From a virus: a DNA stretch of 64,000 nucleotides. Position 1 is the first letter of the stretch. Every line of letters starts with the position of its first letter. The translations under genes and the position numbers were made by a program. Shown piece by piece: positions 25,513-34,719 of the stretch. The notes beneath the pieces were generated by a model. It did no database searches and was not told where the DNA came from. It worked only from the letters and a program-made list of their open reading frames with translations. The stretch covers positions 62,001-126,000 of IMG/VR virus record IMGVR_UViG_3300021594_000641; one strand, 5' to 3'.

Positions 25513-26445
25513 TTACTTCTTCTTTGGAAGATTGTCCATCACATCGATCTTGGAATAAGGCTTCTTTGAGCTCTTATCCTTGTAGTTCATACCCTCTGAC
25601 CCGCAAGAAGAAGCGGCTTGCTTGAGGGTGTTGAGCATCCTTATTACTCTGTACTTCCTGTCTAGGCTTTCTTTTACGCTAGCCGTAGTTGTTTTAAACT
25701 CAGACTTTCCACTTTCAGTGTTTTTAGTCTGAGCCTTTGAAGTATCTTCTTTAGGCTTGGCTGCTTCAGGCTTGGGAGCTTCAGCCGCAGGTGGTTTAGC
25801 TGGAGAAGAAACATCTCCTCCGGCTATTGCGTTACCTACGTTTGTACCCCTACGCTTTACTTCTTTAAAATTAGCTTTTGCGTTATCTAAAGCTTTAGAC
25901 CCAAGTTCTTGAATTTTGCTCAATCCCTGAGTTGCTAATTCTTTTCCTTTTCCGTAGCTGGAATCTGCAAACTGCCCTGGAACTCTTGTCGCATAGCCTA
26001 GGTAACCGCCTAAGCCTTTTGCTCCTCGGGCAGCAGCAGCGTGCCTGCTTTTCTGTTGTTCTAGAAGACCTGGTAGCTCAGATATTTGTTCAGGAGAAAG
26101 CCCACCTTGTTCAAGAGCCTCTTGATATTTTTTTAGATCTGCTTCTGTAGGCTCTTGCCCCATCATCGACAATTCTGTGGCTCCGCCTAAAAGGCCCGCG
26201 CCCGCAGTGCCGCCAAGTAGCCCATACAGAAGAGCATTACGTAAACGGTTCTTCTTTGATAGCGCTAGACCGCCTAGACCGCCCAAAGCCAGTCCAGGAA
26301 CGCCGCCAGCAATTGCTGAAGCGACAGTCGGGTCTAGGTTAGAGGTACTTATCTCTTTTGGATCTACTATCGTGGATAGATCTCCTTCGGCAGCCAATTT
26401 CTTTAGTGCGGCGGCTTTCAGGCTAAGCTCTGTCAAATTGCTCAT
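25513..26445 (-). CDS. Glycine-zipper protein with charged C-terminal tail
   Basis: The 310-residue protein has leader MSNLTELSLKAAALKKLAAE, then two Gly-rich hydrophobic segments (~45-95: GVPGLALGGLGGLALSKKNR; LLYGLLGGTAGAGLLGG). A helical segment and a long Lys/Pro/Ala/Glu-rich disordered region follow, and it ends in a basic tail. The hydrophobic/basic/hydrophobic arrangement matches the 16268-17749 protein. A membrane-active virion role is inferred. Confidence 0.5.
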   Translation of the reverse strand: MSNLTELSLKAAALKKLAAEGDLSTIVDPKEISTSNLDPTVASAIAGGVPGLALGGLGGLALSKKNRLRNALLYGLLGGTAGAGLLGGATELSMMGQEPTEADLKKYQEALEQGGLSPEQISELPGLLEQQKSRHAAAARGAKGLGGYLGYATRVPGQFADSSYGKGKELATQGLSKIQELGSKALDNAKANFKEVKRRGTNVGNAIAGGDVSSPAKPPAAEAPKPEAAKPKEDTSKAQTKNTESGKSEFKTTTASVKESLDRKYRVIRMLNTLKQAASSCGSEGMNYKDKSSKKPYSKIDVMDNLPKKK

Positions 26446-26495
26446 GATACACCTCGGTGTGGGTCTTGAAATAAATACTATCGTAACTGTTACCT

Positions 26496-29006
26496 TTATG
26501 CTAGCTCTTCGTCAGCATCTTCCTTTTTCTTACGCCTATCTTCTTTTAACTTAGTTAAATAGTCATATAGCTTATATATACCGTAAGCACCGCCGCCAAG
26601 AGCGGCTGTTGCGCCCAAGCCTTGAACCCATGGAGCAACCTTGTGAGAAGTGGCAGTAATATTGCCAGGCTGCTCAAGAGCCTTGACTATACCCATGTAC
26701 AAAGGCCCGATTGTCGCAGGGTTAACCCCCTGGTGAGGCTGAGCAGCTGACATGGCGTGAGCAGCGGCAGCCGTTGTCGGATCTTTTGTCAGAGCTTCGT
26801 AAATAAGCTTGGATTGTTCCCTGTCTGGAGTTGGATGGGCTTTCTGTACATCCTGCACTATCTGATGCATCCTGCTCATGGTGTCCACGACGCCCTGACG
26901 CCCAGATCCGTATCCTAGAAGCCTTTGCATAGCTGCGTTTTGCTTTGAGGCGGCTTCTGGAGTAGCGGCTGACTGCGCAAAAGCCGATTCTATGTCTTGT
27001 CTTTCTGCATCCGAAAGACTGGCTTTGCGCTTGCTGATCAAATCAAACAGTTTTTCAGCTGTGGCTTTGCTCTGAAGCCTGTTGTACTTGGTATCTTTTG
27101 AGAAGAATCGCATGGGGTTGGCGTGAGCCAAGTATCCGCCGAGTGTAGCTTCTTCTTCTGGCTTGTCTGTGCTCTTTAGCTCTGCCTGCGGAGCTATGAT
27201 GCCGGTAAGTTCTTCAATCCAGTCTTTCTTGTACTTATCCTCAGGCGAAATATTCTTATCAAAGTCAGGCTGGGGATAAGTAGGCTTTCTATTCATGCCA
27301 GCTCGAGATTTAATCTCTACTGTGGCTATTCTTTTGATCAAGTCTTCAAGAGGGTTAACTCCTTCTACAGTTTGCTGCATAAAAGCTGAAGACGGGTCTT
27401 TAGCGTAATAGTTGTAGTGAGAATAATGCCCGCCTTCTGGCTGAGGAACTCCTTCTCTTGTCTCTAGCTTGGGCTGTCCGTGAGTTTGAACTCCCTGAGC
27501 GCGTAGAGCTTCAAGAATATTCTTTCTCTGAGTGTTCAGCTCTGCGCTGCCTGGCTTGTTTACATCTTTGAACAAAGGTTCAAGAAAAGCGGAGGCAGCT
27601 TCTGGAGTTATGCCCCTAGCCTTAGCTAGTTCTTGTACAGCAAAGTCTTTCTTTGTTTCTATATCCCGGAATCTTTCGTCAAAATCTCTTCTACCTAGAT
27701 AGTTGGTGCCAGGAATTCTCTCCCATTCACCTTTTGAGTTCTTTCTGTACTCTGATCCCTCTGTTCCTGGCCTTGGAGGAGGTCCTCCAACATTCATAAG
27801 CGGCCCAACCCAGTTTTCATTACGCGGGCTACGCATCCAGTTCATTATGTCTAAGGCTTTTGTGTTGCCATAAGCTATTGTCGGCAATAGGTTATTGGCT
27901 TCTCTGATATATGCAAGCTGGGCTGTAAGCTTGTCTGGTGCGCTGAACAAATCTTTTACAGCTTCTGATCCGGCTCCAAACCCTTTTGTTCTACCTGGGT
28001 TTAAATCCCTAAGTTTGAAATTAGGCATTACCTGTATGGCGTCTTGCTTAGCATCATGCTCTCTTTTCATTCTCTCTATGACAGCTTTCTCTTCTGGCGT
28101 AGCTCCGCCTCTTAGAGAGCTTGAAAGAATGCCAAACCATCCTGGTCTTTCATCTTTTGGTAGGTTTCCGCGCAACTCGGCTCTAGCAGAAGCCAAGTCT
28201 ATCTGATTCTGAACGTCCTCAAGGGTCAGATTCCCTAGTTGCCTGAGTTTCGTACCGCCGTATATTCCAGCGGCACCAGCACCACCTAGCAGGGCAGATC
28301 CCAGCAAACCGGCAGTCGGAAATGAGGCTGTCGAGGGTCTTTTCTTTTTTTTAGCGGTCCTGCTGGGTGATTGCCCAATGTCGAGGTACTCTTTACCTTC
28401 TGCATCTTCAAATTGAAGATTTTCTAGCTCTTCACGATTTGCCTGATTAGCCAACAAATCATTTGCTTCTGCATTAAGTTGCCAGTTTTCAAGCTCATTA
28501 AGTCTATTTTTATTTAAATCAGGCAGCTCCGCCTTTTTCTCTGACTCTCTAGTTACTTTCTTCCAGTTCTTTGCTGTTGGGTATCCTTTCTCTCCAGGCT
28601 TTGCTGGAGCTTCTCCACGCTCTTTCTTGGCGTGAATGTTTGCCCAGAGGCCTGGTTTTCCGCCTGCTTCTTTCTGATTTTCTGTCTCAGCTCGCTTACT
28701 AAGAGACTGTAGTATCTCGGCTAGTTTTTCATGAGCGCTGCCACACTTCCATTTACGAAGAGACTTGTTTATTCGGCTATCTGGGTCGTTTGCCGTAGCT
28801 TTTGAAGTTAGCTTGGACTTCATGCCTTTCATTCTGGCGCAGAAGCTATCTTTTCTTGGACCTCCTTCTGGCTGAGGCCTTTTTATGTCATGGCCTTGGG
28901 CTTTTAGGCTCTTACGGCCTTTCTCGTTCAGACCGCCTTCTGGGTTCTTGCCTTCAGAACGCTGCCAAGCTGGTGATGCGGACTTTTCTGTATCTTCAAG
29001 GCTCAT
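26496..29006 (-). CDS. Large virion-like protein with N-terminal 'CARMKGMK' domain
   Basis: The 836-residue protein starts with a ~90-residue domain containing SASPAWQRSEGKNPEGGLN and SFCARMKGMKSKLTSKATAN. This block recurs in phage and giant-virus proteins; I believe it corresponds to DUF6321, but this needs a profile search. A second WANIHAKKERGEAPAKPGEKGY motif follows near 120. The middle has a Gly-rich hydrophobic segment (~233-255), and the C-terminal ~50 residues have another plus a basic/acidic tail. Its start shares ATGA with the stop of the upstream polymerase gene, so translation is probably coupled. Function unknown. Confidence 0.55.
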   Translation of the reverse strand: MSLEDTEKSASPAWQRSEGKNPEGGLNEKGRKSLKAQGHDIKRPQPEGGPRKDSFCARMKGMKSKLTSKATANDPDSRINKSLRKWKCGSAHEKLAEILQSLSKRAETENQKEAGGKPGLWANIHAKKERGEAPAKPGEKGYPTAKNWKKVTRESEKKAELPDLNKNRLNELENWQLNAEANDLLANQANREELENLQFEDAEGKEYLDIGQSPSRTAKKKKRPSTASFPTAGLLGSALLGGAGAAGIYGGTKLRQLGNLTLEDVQNQIDLASARAELRGNLPKDERPGWFGILSSSLRGGATPEEKAVIERMKREHDAKQDAIQVMPNFKLRDLNPGRTKGFGAGSEAVKDLFSAPDKLTAQLAYIREANNLLPTIAYGNTKALDIMNWMRSPRNENWVGPLMNVGGPPPRPGTEGSEYRKNSKGEWERIPGTNYLGRRDFDERFRDIETKKDFAVQELAKARGITPEAASAFLEPLFKDVNKPGSAELNTQRKNILEALRAQGVQTHGQPKLETREGVPQPEGGHYSHYNYYAKDPSSAFMQQTVEGVNPLEDLIKRIATVEIKSRAGMNRKPTYPQPDFDKNISPEDKYKKDWIEELTGIIAPQAELKSTDKPEEEATLGGYLAHANPMRFFSKDTKYNRLQSKATAEKLFDLISKRKASLSDAERQDIESAFAQSAATPEAASKQNAAMQRLLGYGSGRQGVVDTMSRMHQIVQDVQKAHPTPDREQSKLIYEALTKDPTTAAAAHAMSAAQPHQGVNPATIGPLYMGIVKALEQPGNITATSHKVAPWVQGLGATAALGGGAYGIYKLYDYLTKLKEDRRKKKEDADEELA

Positions 29007-30907
29007 AGTACACCACCGTTATCAGTTGGCTTTATCACACCTTTTGGGTCGTATCCTTTTATCTTGCCTGTACTGCCAAAACCGACAGACTTAGCCAAAG
29101 AAGGCACGAACGAAGTACCAGTCTCGTCAGAGATAGCTCCACTCCACGTGCCCTTCAATAAACCCTTTTGAAGATTTGACCCAAGCATTCTTGTCATCCA
29201 GTCTGGATCATACTGCAGGTTATCCAAACCTCGCAAGAAGTGAGGCTCTATTGGAGGAGGCTCATGGTGAGCTATCACTTCATTAATTCCGAAATCAGAT
29301 AGTGTGTTTATAACTTTAGGAGTTACCCTGGTTCCTATCGTGTAGTGAAGGACAGGCCTTTCCAGGTACTTACCTTTTGCCGATTTTGTTGAAAGTTTCT
29401 GGTGTCCTGGCCTTGGCTGAAAAGTTTTCTCAAATAGATCGTAAGGAATAATGTCGTCAGGCATGAACTCTTCCAACTCGTCATTTAGCCTGACGTGGTT
29501 GATAAGCCCTCTAGATAGCATTTCAATATTTCTTCTATGCGCGCCCAGCCCAGCTTCTTTCATTGCGTCTCTAAAACTTAGAACAAACTGCCTTCTTCCT
29601 TCGCCTATTCCCTTGAACTTTACAAATTCAGCAGGGTTTGGAAGGCCGTCACTAAGCACATCTCCAGCTTCTACCTCATCTCCTATTTTGAACTTCATCC
29701 CGGCTTCTGGATTTATGTAGTGAGGAACTTGTTTGATAAATATGAACTGCCCGCCGCTAGGAGCTTCGCGAACAGATTCTATTTTTCCATCTACTTGAGC
29801 ATGAGTTGCCCAGTAAGGAGACTGCTTGGGACTTTGAATCAACTGATTTAGCTGCTTGAAGCCTGATATGGACTTACCGCCAGCAACTCCGCCGCTGTGT
29901 TTTGAGCTCAGGGTTCCTTGTGAGATTGGTTCGCTGAGTGCTTGCACCGCTGCAATGCCCACAAAGTCCCCAACAGCAGGTAAACCGCCACGCTCACGAA
30001 CTCCAACATCTCTTGCATACAAGCCTCCGTCAGGAGCTCCTGTGGCTACAGGACTTCTGACTACCATCTTGGTTATTCCACGGCTGAGAAGGTCTTTCAT
30101 GACCTTTGGAGTTATCAGCGTGTTTTTCTTATAGCCGCCTACTGGAACAGACAGAAGTGATCCTTCGTTGTCAGAATCGTCAACATCAACAGGCATTCCT
30201 CTGCTGTCCGTATGCCCAGGATCTTCAGCGTCTCTGGCTGTGACTATGAGCCTGTGCCCTAACTGGTTTAGCTGTTTGGAAAAGAACCCAGAGTGTTGAA
30301 CAGAGAACTTGGTATCAACAACTCCCTTTCTGGCTCCGAAGCTTCCAGCAAAATACTCTGCTGGAGTTAGGCCTTTGGAGAAAGAGTTCAAAACTGGAAT
30401 AGGAATAGGCCTGTCTCTGTGGTCTGTGTACAGTAAGTCTCCGCCTCTCAAAGACTTAAGGTTTGAAGGCTTGCCTCTTGAACCAGACAAAACCTGCAGA
30501 GCCAAAGGGCTGTGCTCAGCTTTGGACTCGTTAAGAATGGCGTCTTCTAGAGGCTTCTGATAACTAAGAACAGTTTTGACAATCTCGTCGTTCTTTTCTT
30601 TCTCTGGAAGGTTTCTTGCCTGTATGGCTTGTATTCTTTTCTTTATTTCTAAAGCAGCTTCCTTGCCTGATACTGACGTCCTTAGAGAATCAAGTCCGAA
30701 AGAGAATCCTCCGGTCTTGTAAGCTACATCTCTACCAACGTCAAATAACTTCTTAAGCACATCCCTGTAGCTGTCTGGATCCTTCTCAGCTATCTGCTGC
30801 ATCACTTTTTGAACAGTCTTACCGTCAAGAATACGATTATAGTCTCGATAGCTCTGAGGAAGAGCTTCGTTAACTAGCAGCTGACCTACAGTAGTTCTGA
30901 TAGACAT
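29003..30907 (-). CDS. RNA polymerase beta-prime, C-terminal half
   Basis: The 634-residue protein aligns by eye with the C-terminal part of bacterial RpoC. Residues 4-18 (RTTVGQLLVNEALPQ) match the conserved TTVGR segment. Residues ~179-215 (GLTPAEYFAGSFGARKGVVD, then TKFSVQHSGFF) match the bridge helix, and ~309-340 (LPAVGDFVGIAAVQALSEPI, then SQGTLSSKHSGG) match the trigger-loop region. The N-terminal half, with the catalytic DFDGD, is encoded about 3.9 kb upstream fused to beta. Start ATG overlaps the preceding stop (TGATG). It is shorter than the corresponding part of E. coli RpoC, lacking large lineage-specific insertions. Confidence 0.93.
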   Translation of the reverse strand: MSIRTTVGQLLVNEALPQSYRDYNRILDGKTVQKVMQQIAEKDPDSYRDVLKKLFDVGRDVAYKTGGFSFGLDSLRTSVSGKEAALEIKKRIQAIQARNLPEKEKNDEIVKTVLSYQKPLEDAILNESKAEHSPLALQVLSGSRGKPSNLKSLRGGDLLYTDHRDRPIPIPVLNSFSKGLTPAEYFAGSFGARKGVVDTKFSVQHSGFFSKQLNQLGHRLIVTARDAEDPGHTDSRGMPVDVDDSDNEGSLLSVPVGGYKKNTLITPKVMKDLLSRGITKMVVRSPVATGAPDGGLYARDVGVRERGGLPAVGDFVGIAAVQALSEPISQGTLSSKHSGGVAGGKSISGFKQLNQLIQSPKQSPYWATHAQVDGKIESVREAPSGGQFIFIKQVPHYINPEAGMKFKIGDEVEAGDVLSDGLPNPAEFVKFKGIGEGRRQFVLSFRDAMKEAGLGAHRRNIEMLSRGLINHVRLNDELEEFMPDDIIPYDLFEKTFQPRPGHQKLSTKSAKGKYLERPVLHYTIGTRVTPKVINTLSDFGINEVIAHHEPPPIEPHFLRGLDNLQYDPDWMTRMLGSNLQKGLLKGTWSGAISDETGTSFVPSLAKSVGFGSTGKIKGYDPKGVIKPTDNGGVL

Positions 30908-31131
30908 CAGATATTGATCTCTTGGACATCGACGTCTGATTTAATGCCAAGTTTAGAGAGAATAGAATCAAACAAACCATTATCGCCTTTCTTGGCCTTG
31001 TACAAAGTGATTGTCCCAGGAGCTAGCTCAAGAACAACGATAATAGGCTGGCCAAAGCTATCGCGAATGACCAGCCTAGTAGCTTCTGCTTCTCCTGAAG
31101 ATTGAAAACCGTTGTGATATTCCAGCTTCAA
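30907..31131 (-). CDS. Small beta-rich protein of unknown function
   Basis: The 74-residue protein (MKLEYHNGFQSSGEAEATRL) has predicted strands in its middle (QPIIVVLELAPGTITLYKA) and a short helix at the end. It is translationally coupled to the beta-prime C-terminal gene through TGATG. Its position directly before a polymerase subunit makes an accessory polymerase role possible, but there is no direct evidence. Confidence 0.5.
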   Translation of the reverse strand: MKLEYHNGFQSSGEAEATRLVIRDSFGQPIIVVLELAPGTITLYKAKKGDNGLFDSILSKLGIKSDVDVQEINI

Positions 31132-31141
31132 AGCTTCCCCT

Positions 31142-31873
31142 TTATCGTTTGAATCCCATTGCGTTGATCAAGCAGCGAACAGCTTCGGTTTTGTCTTTCA
31201 AGCTTGCTTCCTTCTTTCCGCCGATTGGATCAATTGGCTTGATAGGAGGAATGCCGCCAACGCTGGCATCGCTTCCTTGTTCTTTTGAAGGAACAACCGG
31301 CTCTTGAGCGTCTTCGCCTTCTGGTGCGGGCTTATCGAGAATGTCGTAAGGAAGATTTAGGCCTAGGCTTTCGTACAGATTGATTAGCAACTTTTGTTGC
31401 CTTTCCATGTACTCAAGCATCTGCGCGGGATCTACCTTGCCGCCGCCTTTTGCCTTTGGCTTTGCTGCCCCGTCAGGAGAAGCTCCGCCGAGAGCTGCCT
31501 GCACGGCATCAGTAACCATTTTCTTTATGTCATCAGGAGAAGGGGCTGGAGGAGCGCCGCCCATAGCCGCTGGATCCATAGGCGGAGCACCGCCCATCAT
31601 AGCTGGGTCCATAGGAGGAGCTCCGCCGCCACCCATGGCAGCCATCATTGCTGGATCCATAGGAGGAGCACCGCCCATCATGGAAGGATCCATTGGTGGA
31701 GCGCCTGGAGGAGCAGCTCCCATCATGGCTGGGTCCATAGGAGGAGCTCCGCCGGCAGCGGCTTGGTCCATGGGAGGAGCGCCAGGAGGAGCGCCACCGC
31801 CAGGAGGAACAAAAGCGTTCTTCAGAGCCATAGCCCTTTTGACTTCTTGTAGCAAAATTGGATTGATAGGCAT
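31142..31873 (-). CDS. Pro/Met/Gly repeat protein
   Basis: The protein has 243 residues from the ATG at 31873, which follows GGAGC; a longer frame to 31945 runs into the upstream gene and is not favoured. After a short leader (MPINPILLQEVKRAMALKN) it contains about eight imperfect copies of GGAPPMDPAMM (~30-115). A helix (DDIKKMVTDAVQAALGG), a basic Gly/Lys linker, a helix around YMERQQKLLINLYESLGL, and an acidic/proline tail follow. Repeats of this kind are found in disordered linkers of virion proteins. Function unknown. Confidence 0.55.
   Translation of the reverse strand: MPINPILLQEVKRAMALKNAFVPPGGGAPPGAPPMDQAAAGGAPPMDPAMMGAAPPGAPPMDPSMMGGAPPMDPAMMAAMGGGGAPPMDPAMMGGAPPMDPAAMGGAPPAPSPDDIKKMVTDAVQAALGGASPDGAAKPKAKGGGKVDPAQMLEYMERQQKLLINLYESLGLNLPYDILDKPAPEGEDAQEPVVPSKEQGSDASVGGIPPIKPIDPIGGKKEASLKDKTEAVRCLINAMGFKR
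31560..31800 (-). repeat. Coding tandem repeat (GGAPPMDP units)
   Basis: The DNA encoding the GGAPPMDPAMM units repeats with variable spacing of about 24-45 bp. On the plus strand it shows as recurring 'ggatccataggaggagc'-like blocks. Unit number is likely to vary between related phages by slippage. Confidence 0.6.
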
Positions 31874-31892
31874 TGATAGCTCCGTATTTAAA

Positions 31893-32858
31893 TTATCTAG
31901 CTCCCGCGCCGATCGGCCCAGAATGACCTTTTTCAAACTTATCAAGAAAATGACTCATAGCCCAGTTGTATTCGTCGCTAGACAAAGGCCGTCCGTACAT
32001 TTGATTGAATACTTGCCGAGCTGGAGCCATAGGAACTCTGTTAGCGTAAGTCCTATTCCTTGGATCAGGAGCGCTGACGCCAGCATAGAAGTTAGGAATC
32101 ATAAAATCGTTATCTTTGTCCTGAAACTTGTCAGGCATCTTAGAGTTTTTAAGCGCAGAAGATTCAAACATCTGCCTATGAGGGTGATAGCTCAAAGAAG
32201 CCCCGTAGCTGCCTTCAGGAAAGGGCTGAGGCTCAAGAGTTGTGCCTCCGGCATTGACCGTAAGCATCTGAGACAAGTTCTTATTTGAGCTAGGAGCTCT
32301 TCTGCTCTGGCTAAGCATAGCCTTGTTGTTTGCTGAAGCCATCTCCTGAGGGCTCATGGTTGGAGGAACCATGTTTGGAACGCCTCTATTGCCTGCAGGG
32401 GCTACAGCCGAAGGAGGACGGCTTGGAGTGGTTACAGGCCTACTGGGCGTTGGAGCAGATATAGCTCCAGGAAGACTAGCTGGACTTACAGCTGGGCTAG
32501 GCGCTGCTGGAGTCATTCCTGGAACTGTGGGAGATACTGACCCAGGAAGGGCAGATGGAGTAACTGGAGGAGTAGGAGCTGGAAGGCTGCTACTCCTCAG
32601 ATGGTTTTGCAAAGAAGCCAAGGCGTCTTGGTTCATCCTGGCCATATGTGCCACTTCTGCGTCTTGCCTAGCCCTGTGCGCGGTAGCACTGGATTGGGCA
32701 TTTCTAAGATGGCCAGCTATGGTGTTACCAGACACGTCGGTTAGAGGAGCCGTTGACGGAGTTGCCGGAGTGGCTGGAGTTCCTGAGTCTTGAGCCGCTT
32801 TAATCATGTGTTTGGCTAAAGCGGCCTTAACCATAATCAACTTAAATGTGTCAATCAC
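31893..32858 (-). CDS. Pro/Ser/Thr-rich virion-like protein
   Basis: The 321-residue protein has leader MIDTFKLIMVKAALAKHMIK followed by a disordered Pro/Ser/Thr/Ala-rich region (~25-175). The C-terminal domain is more ordered (SYGASLSYHPHRQMFESSAL; ANRVPMAPARQVFNQMYGRP; SHFLDKFEKGHSG). Leader, linker and compact C-terminus resemble the three paralogues that precede it in the operon. Function unknown. Confidence 0.5.
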   Translation of the reverse strand: MIDTFKLIMVKAALAKHMIKAAQDSGTPATPATPSTAPLTDVSGNTIAGHLRNAQSSATAHRARQDAEVAHMARMNQDALASLQNHLRSSSLPAPTPPVTPSALPGSVSPTVPGMTPAAPSPAVSPASLPGAISAPTPSRPVTTPSRPPSAVAPAGNRGVPNMVPPTMSPQEMASANNKAMLSQSRRAPSSNKNLSQMLTVNAGGTTLEPQPFPEGSYGASLSYHPHRQMFESSALKNSKMPDKFQDKDNDFMIPNFYAGVSAPDPRNRTYANRVPMAPARQVFNQMYGRPLSSDEYNWAMSHFLDKFEKGHSGPIGAGAR

Positions 32859-32881
32859 GGCTTCTCCTTGTTCTTATAAAC

Positions 32882-33640
32882 TTATTTGTTTCTAGCTACG
32901 CCTGGCATGTCTACGTTTAGCTTCGATGGAGACGTGCTAAAAGGAGTTTGAACTGGAGGGAAGACAGAGGATGGTCTAGAGGATGCTATGTTTCTCTGCC
33001 CTTGCGCAGCCCTGCCTTGCTGATAGTTGGCGTATTCATTTGGCATTATACTTCTGCCACCTGCAGCCACGCCCACAGGATTTTGAAAAGCCTCTGGGTC
33101 AATCAAAGCTGTTCCCATTCGGTCTAGCATGGGAGAACCGCTATTCTGCCCCAAAGAAGCTAAGTAGCCTAGAGGACTGGAGCTAGCGTGTTCCACGTGC
33201 TTCTTTATGGTCGCAGCGTTATCTATTGCTGACCTTCCAAAGTTAGCTGCGCCAGAAGCCGCGTTAGCCAGATAGCTTCCAGCATCTCTCATGCTGTTTC
33301 TTACATTCTCAGACCTAGTTAAGTCGTCTAGAGCTCTGGCCGTAGCGTAATCCGGAGCAGCCATGCTGGCTCCGGGTTTTAGACCTGTTACAAGCTGCCC
33401 TCTTCCTAGAGCCTGCTGTCTACGATTGGCTTGAATAGCCAAGTCGGCAGAAGTAGGACCAGAAGTAGGAGGCACTCTAGAAGAAGCTATAGCCTTGTCT
33501 ACAGAAGTAGGAGCGGGCTTAGGCGCATTAACGCTAGCAGGGTTAGGTCCTTCTGGAGGAAAAACAGGAGGAGCGGCCTGTTTAATTAACTTAGCCGCTG
33601 CCTCTTTTACCTGCTGAATAGCCTTGTAGTTGAAAGCCAT
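32882..33640 (-). CDS. MAFNYKAI-leader family protein 1
   Basis: The 252-residue protein begins MAFNYKAIQQVKEAAAKLIK, nearly identical over 14 residues to the next two genes upstream. The remainder is Pro/Ala/Ser-rich with a helical middle (YATARALDDLTRSENVRNSM). A C-terminus with IMPNEYANYQQGRAAQGQRN follows. The shared leader indicates either gene duplication or a conserved targeting signal. Function unknown. Confidence 0.55.
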   Translation of the reverse strand: MAFNYKAIQQVKEAAAKLIKQAAPPVFPPEGPNPASVNAPKPAPTSVDKAIASSRVPPTSGPTSADLAIQANRRQQALGRGQLVTGLKPGASMAAPDYATARALDDLTRSENVRNSMRDAGSYLANAASGAANFGRSAIDNAATIKKHVEHASSSPLGYLASLGQNSGSPMLDRMGTALIDPEAFQNPVGVAAGGRSIMPNEYANYQQGRAAQGQRNIASSRPSSVFPPVQTPFSTSPSKLNVDMPGVARNK

Positions 33641-33682
33641 CTTAGTATCCTCAGGGTTAGAGCTTTAAAAACTACTAAAAAA

Positions 33683-34120
33683 TTACTTAGATAACCTAGC
33701 TTTAGGTAATCCGTACAACTCATCTTCTATATTTTTTGGCATGGGCAGCGCGAAATTGCTAGTTGGAACCGAATAAACTCCTCTTGGCTGGTAGTGCATG
33801 GCTCTGCGAGCCATGTCCAGGGTAGTAGGCGATGTTAGCATGTTCTCTACTTGAGCTCTATCTTTACCTATGGACACCGCGTCTTCTTTTTTCCCAGACT
33901 CCAAAGCTTTAATTTGCTTTTCTAAAAGTCTCTTAGCGAAGTCTTTTTGAATATCAATAAAGTTACTCATACCCTGGTCATTTGGATAATTTCTAGCGGC
34001 AAGACCGGCGTCTCCTGGAGCTCCTAGAGTAGATTTAAGTTTTACTGCTTCATTTTTATCTGCAGATAATTTAACTGCAGCTTTTTTAACTTGTTCAATA
34101 GCCTTGTAGTTGAAAGCCAT
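33683..34120 (-). CDS. MAFNYKAI-leader family protein 2
   Basis: The 145-residue protein begins MAFNYKAIEQVKKAAVKLSA. The rest is helical (NFIDIQKDFAKRLLEKQIKA) with an extended C-terminus (YQPRGVYSVPTSNFALPMPK). It has its own promoter candidate upstream at 34176-34204. It is a member of the three-gene leader family and has no recognised function. Confidence 0.55.
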   Translation of the reverse strand: MAFNYKAIEQVKKAAVKLSADKNEAVKLKSTLGAPGDAGLAARNYPNDQGMSNFIDIQKDFAKRLLEKQIKALESGKKEDAVSIGKDRAQVENMLTSPTTLDMARRAMHYQPRGVYSVPTSNFALPMPKNIEDELYGLPKARLSK

Positions 34121-34175
34121 CTTAGTATTCCTAACTTTAAAACTGCGTTGGCTACGGAAGTAAAACGTATCTAGA

Positions 34176-34204
34176 AGTATAAACTGCTTTATAGCTTACA
34201 GCAA
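34176..34204 (-). promoter_or_regulatory. Sigma70-like promoter TTGCTG-N17-TATACT
   Basis: In the 123-bp gap before the 33683-34120 gene, TTGCTG (34199-34204) and TATACT (34176-34181) lie 17 bp apart on the minus strand. This is closer to the bacterial sigma70 consensus than the CATAAT promoters elsewhere. Confidence 0.5.
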
Positions 34205-34243
34205 TCAGCCTTTTACTAACAATTTTTACCTTGGCTTTTACCA

Positions 34244-34714
34244 TTAATACCCGTAGTTAACTTTACCTGTGCCAAGACTTGGCAAACCTACGCCTTTTAG
34301 AAAAGCTTGCCTATGCAAATTGTTGAATGGAGTTTTTGACAATTCTGTCGGTAACGTTTGATAAGTAGGGTATGGAACAATTTGACGATAGTTTTCTGAT
34401 CCAGGCATGGAGTATTGATACGGGTTTACGGGTTTATTTAGCGCCTCTGTACTGGCTGCGTGTCGCGTTTCTGGAAGATTTCTAGAGCCTTCCAACATTT
34501 TTTGTTTTCTTTCTGTTTCAGAAAGCCACTTTATGCCAGGCTCAGGCGCTTTTTGATAAGTAGGAAGACCTATAGCGTCTCCTCCGTAACCTGGAGGAAT
34601 AATTTGCGGTTTAGTCGCACTGCTGGCAGTAGGTTTTAAAGTAGCCGCAGATTCAGCAGCCCTTTTTGCCAGAGCTTCTTTAACCATTGAAATAGCTTTG
34701 TAATTAAAAGGCAT
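34244..34714 (-). CDS. MPFNYKAI-leader family protein 3
   Basis: The 156-residue protein begins MPFNYKAISMVKEALAKRAA, the third copy of the shared leader. The body is Pro/Tyr-rich (PPGYGGDAIGLPTYQKAPEP; PNPYQ-type segments) and ends LPSLGTGKVNYGY. Its start codon follows a 12-bp tandem repeat that separates it from the RNA polymerase gene. Function unknown. Confidence 0.55.
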   Translation of the reverse strand: MPFNYKAISMVKEALAKRAAESAATLKPTASSATKPQIIPPGYGGDAIGLPTYQKAPEPGIKWLSETERKQKMLEGSRNLPETRHAASTEALNKPVNPYQYSMPGSENYRQIVPYPTYQTLPTELSKTPFNNLHRQAFLKGVGLPSLGTGKVNYGY

Positions 34715-34719
34715 GGCTT

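Noticed and set aside
31380-32288. Long plus-strand open frame (302 codons) opposite the Pro/Met repeat gene
   Set aside because: It is antisense to two minus-strand genes. Its Gly/Ala/Ile-rich sequence is the reverse complement of the GGAPPMDP repeats, and it has no promoter or ribosome binding site.
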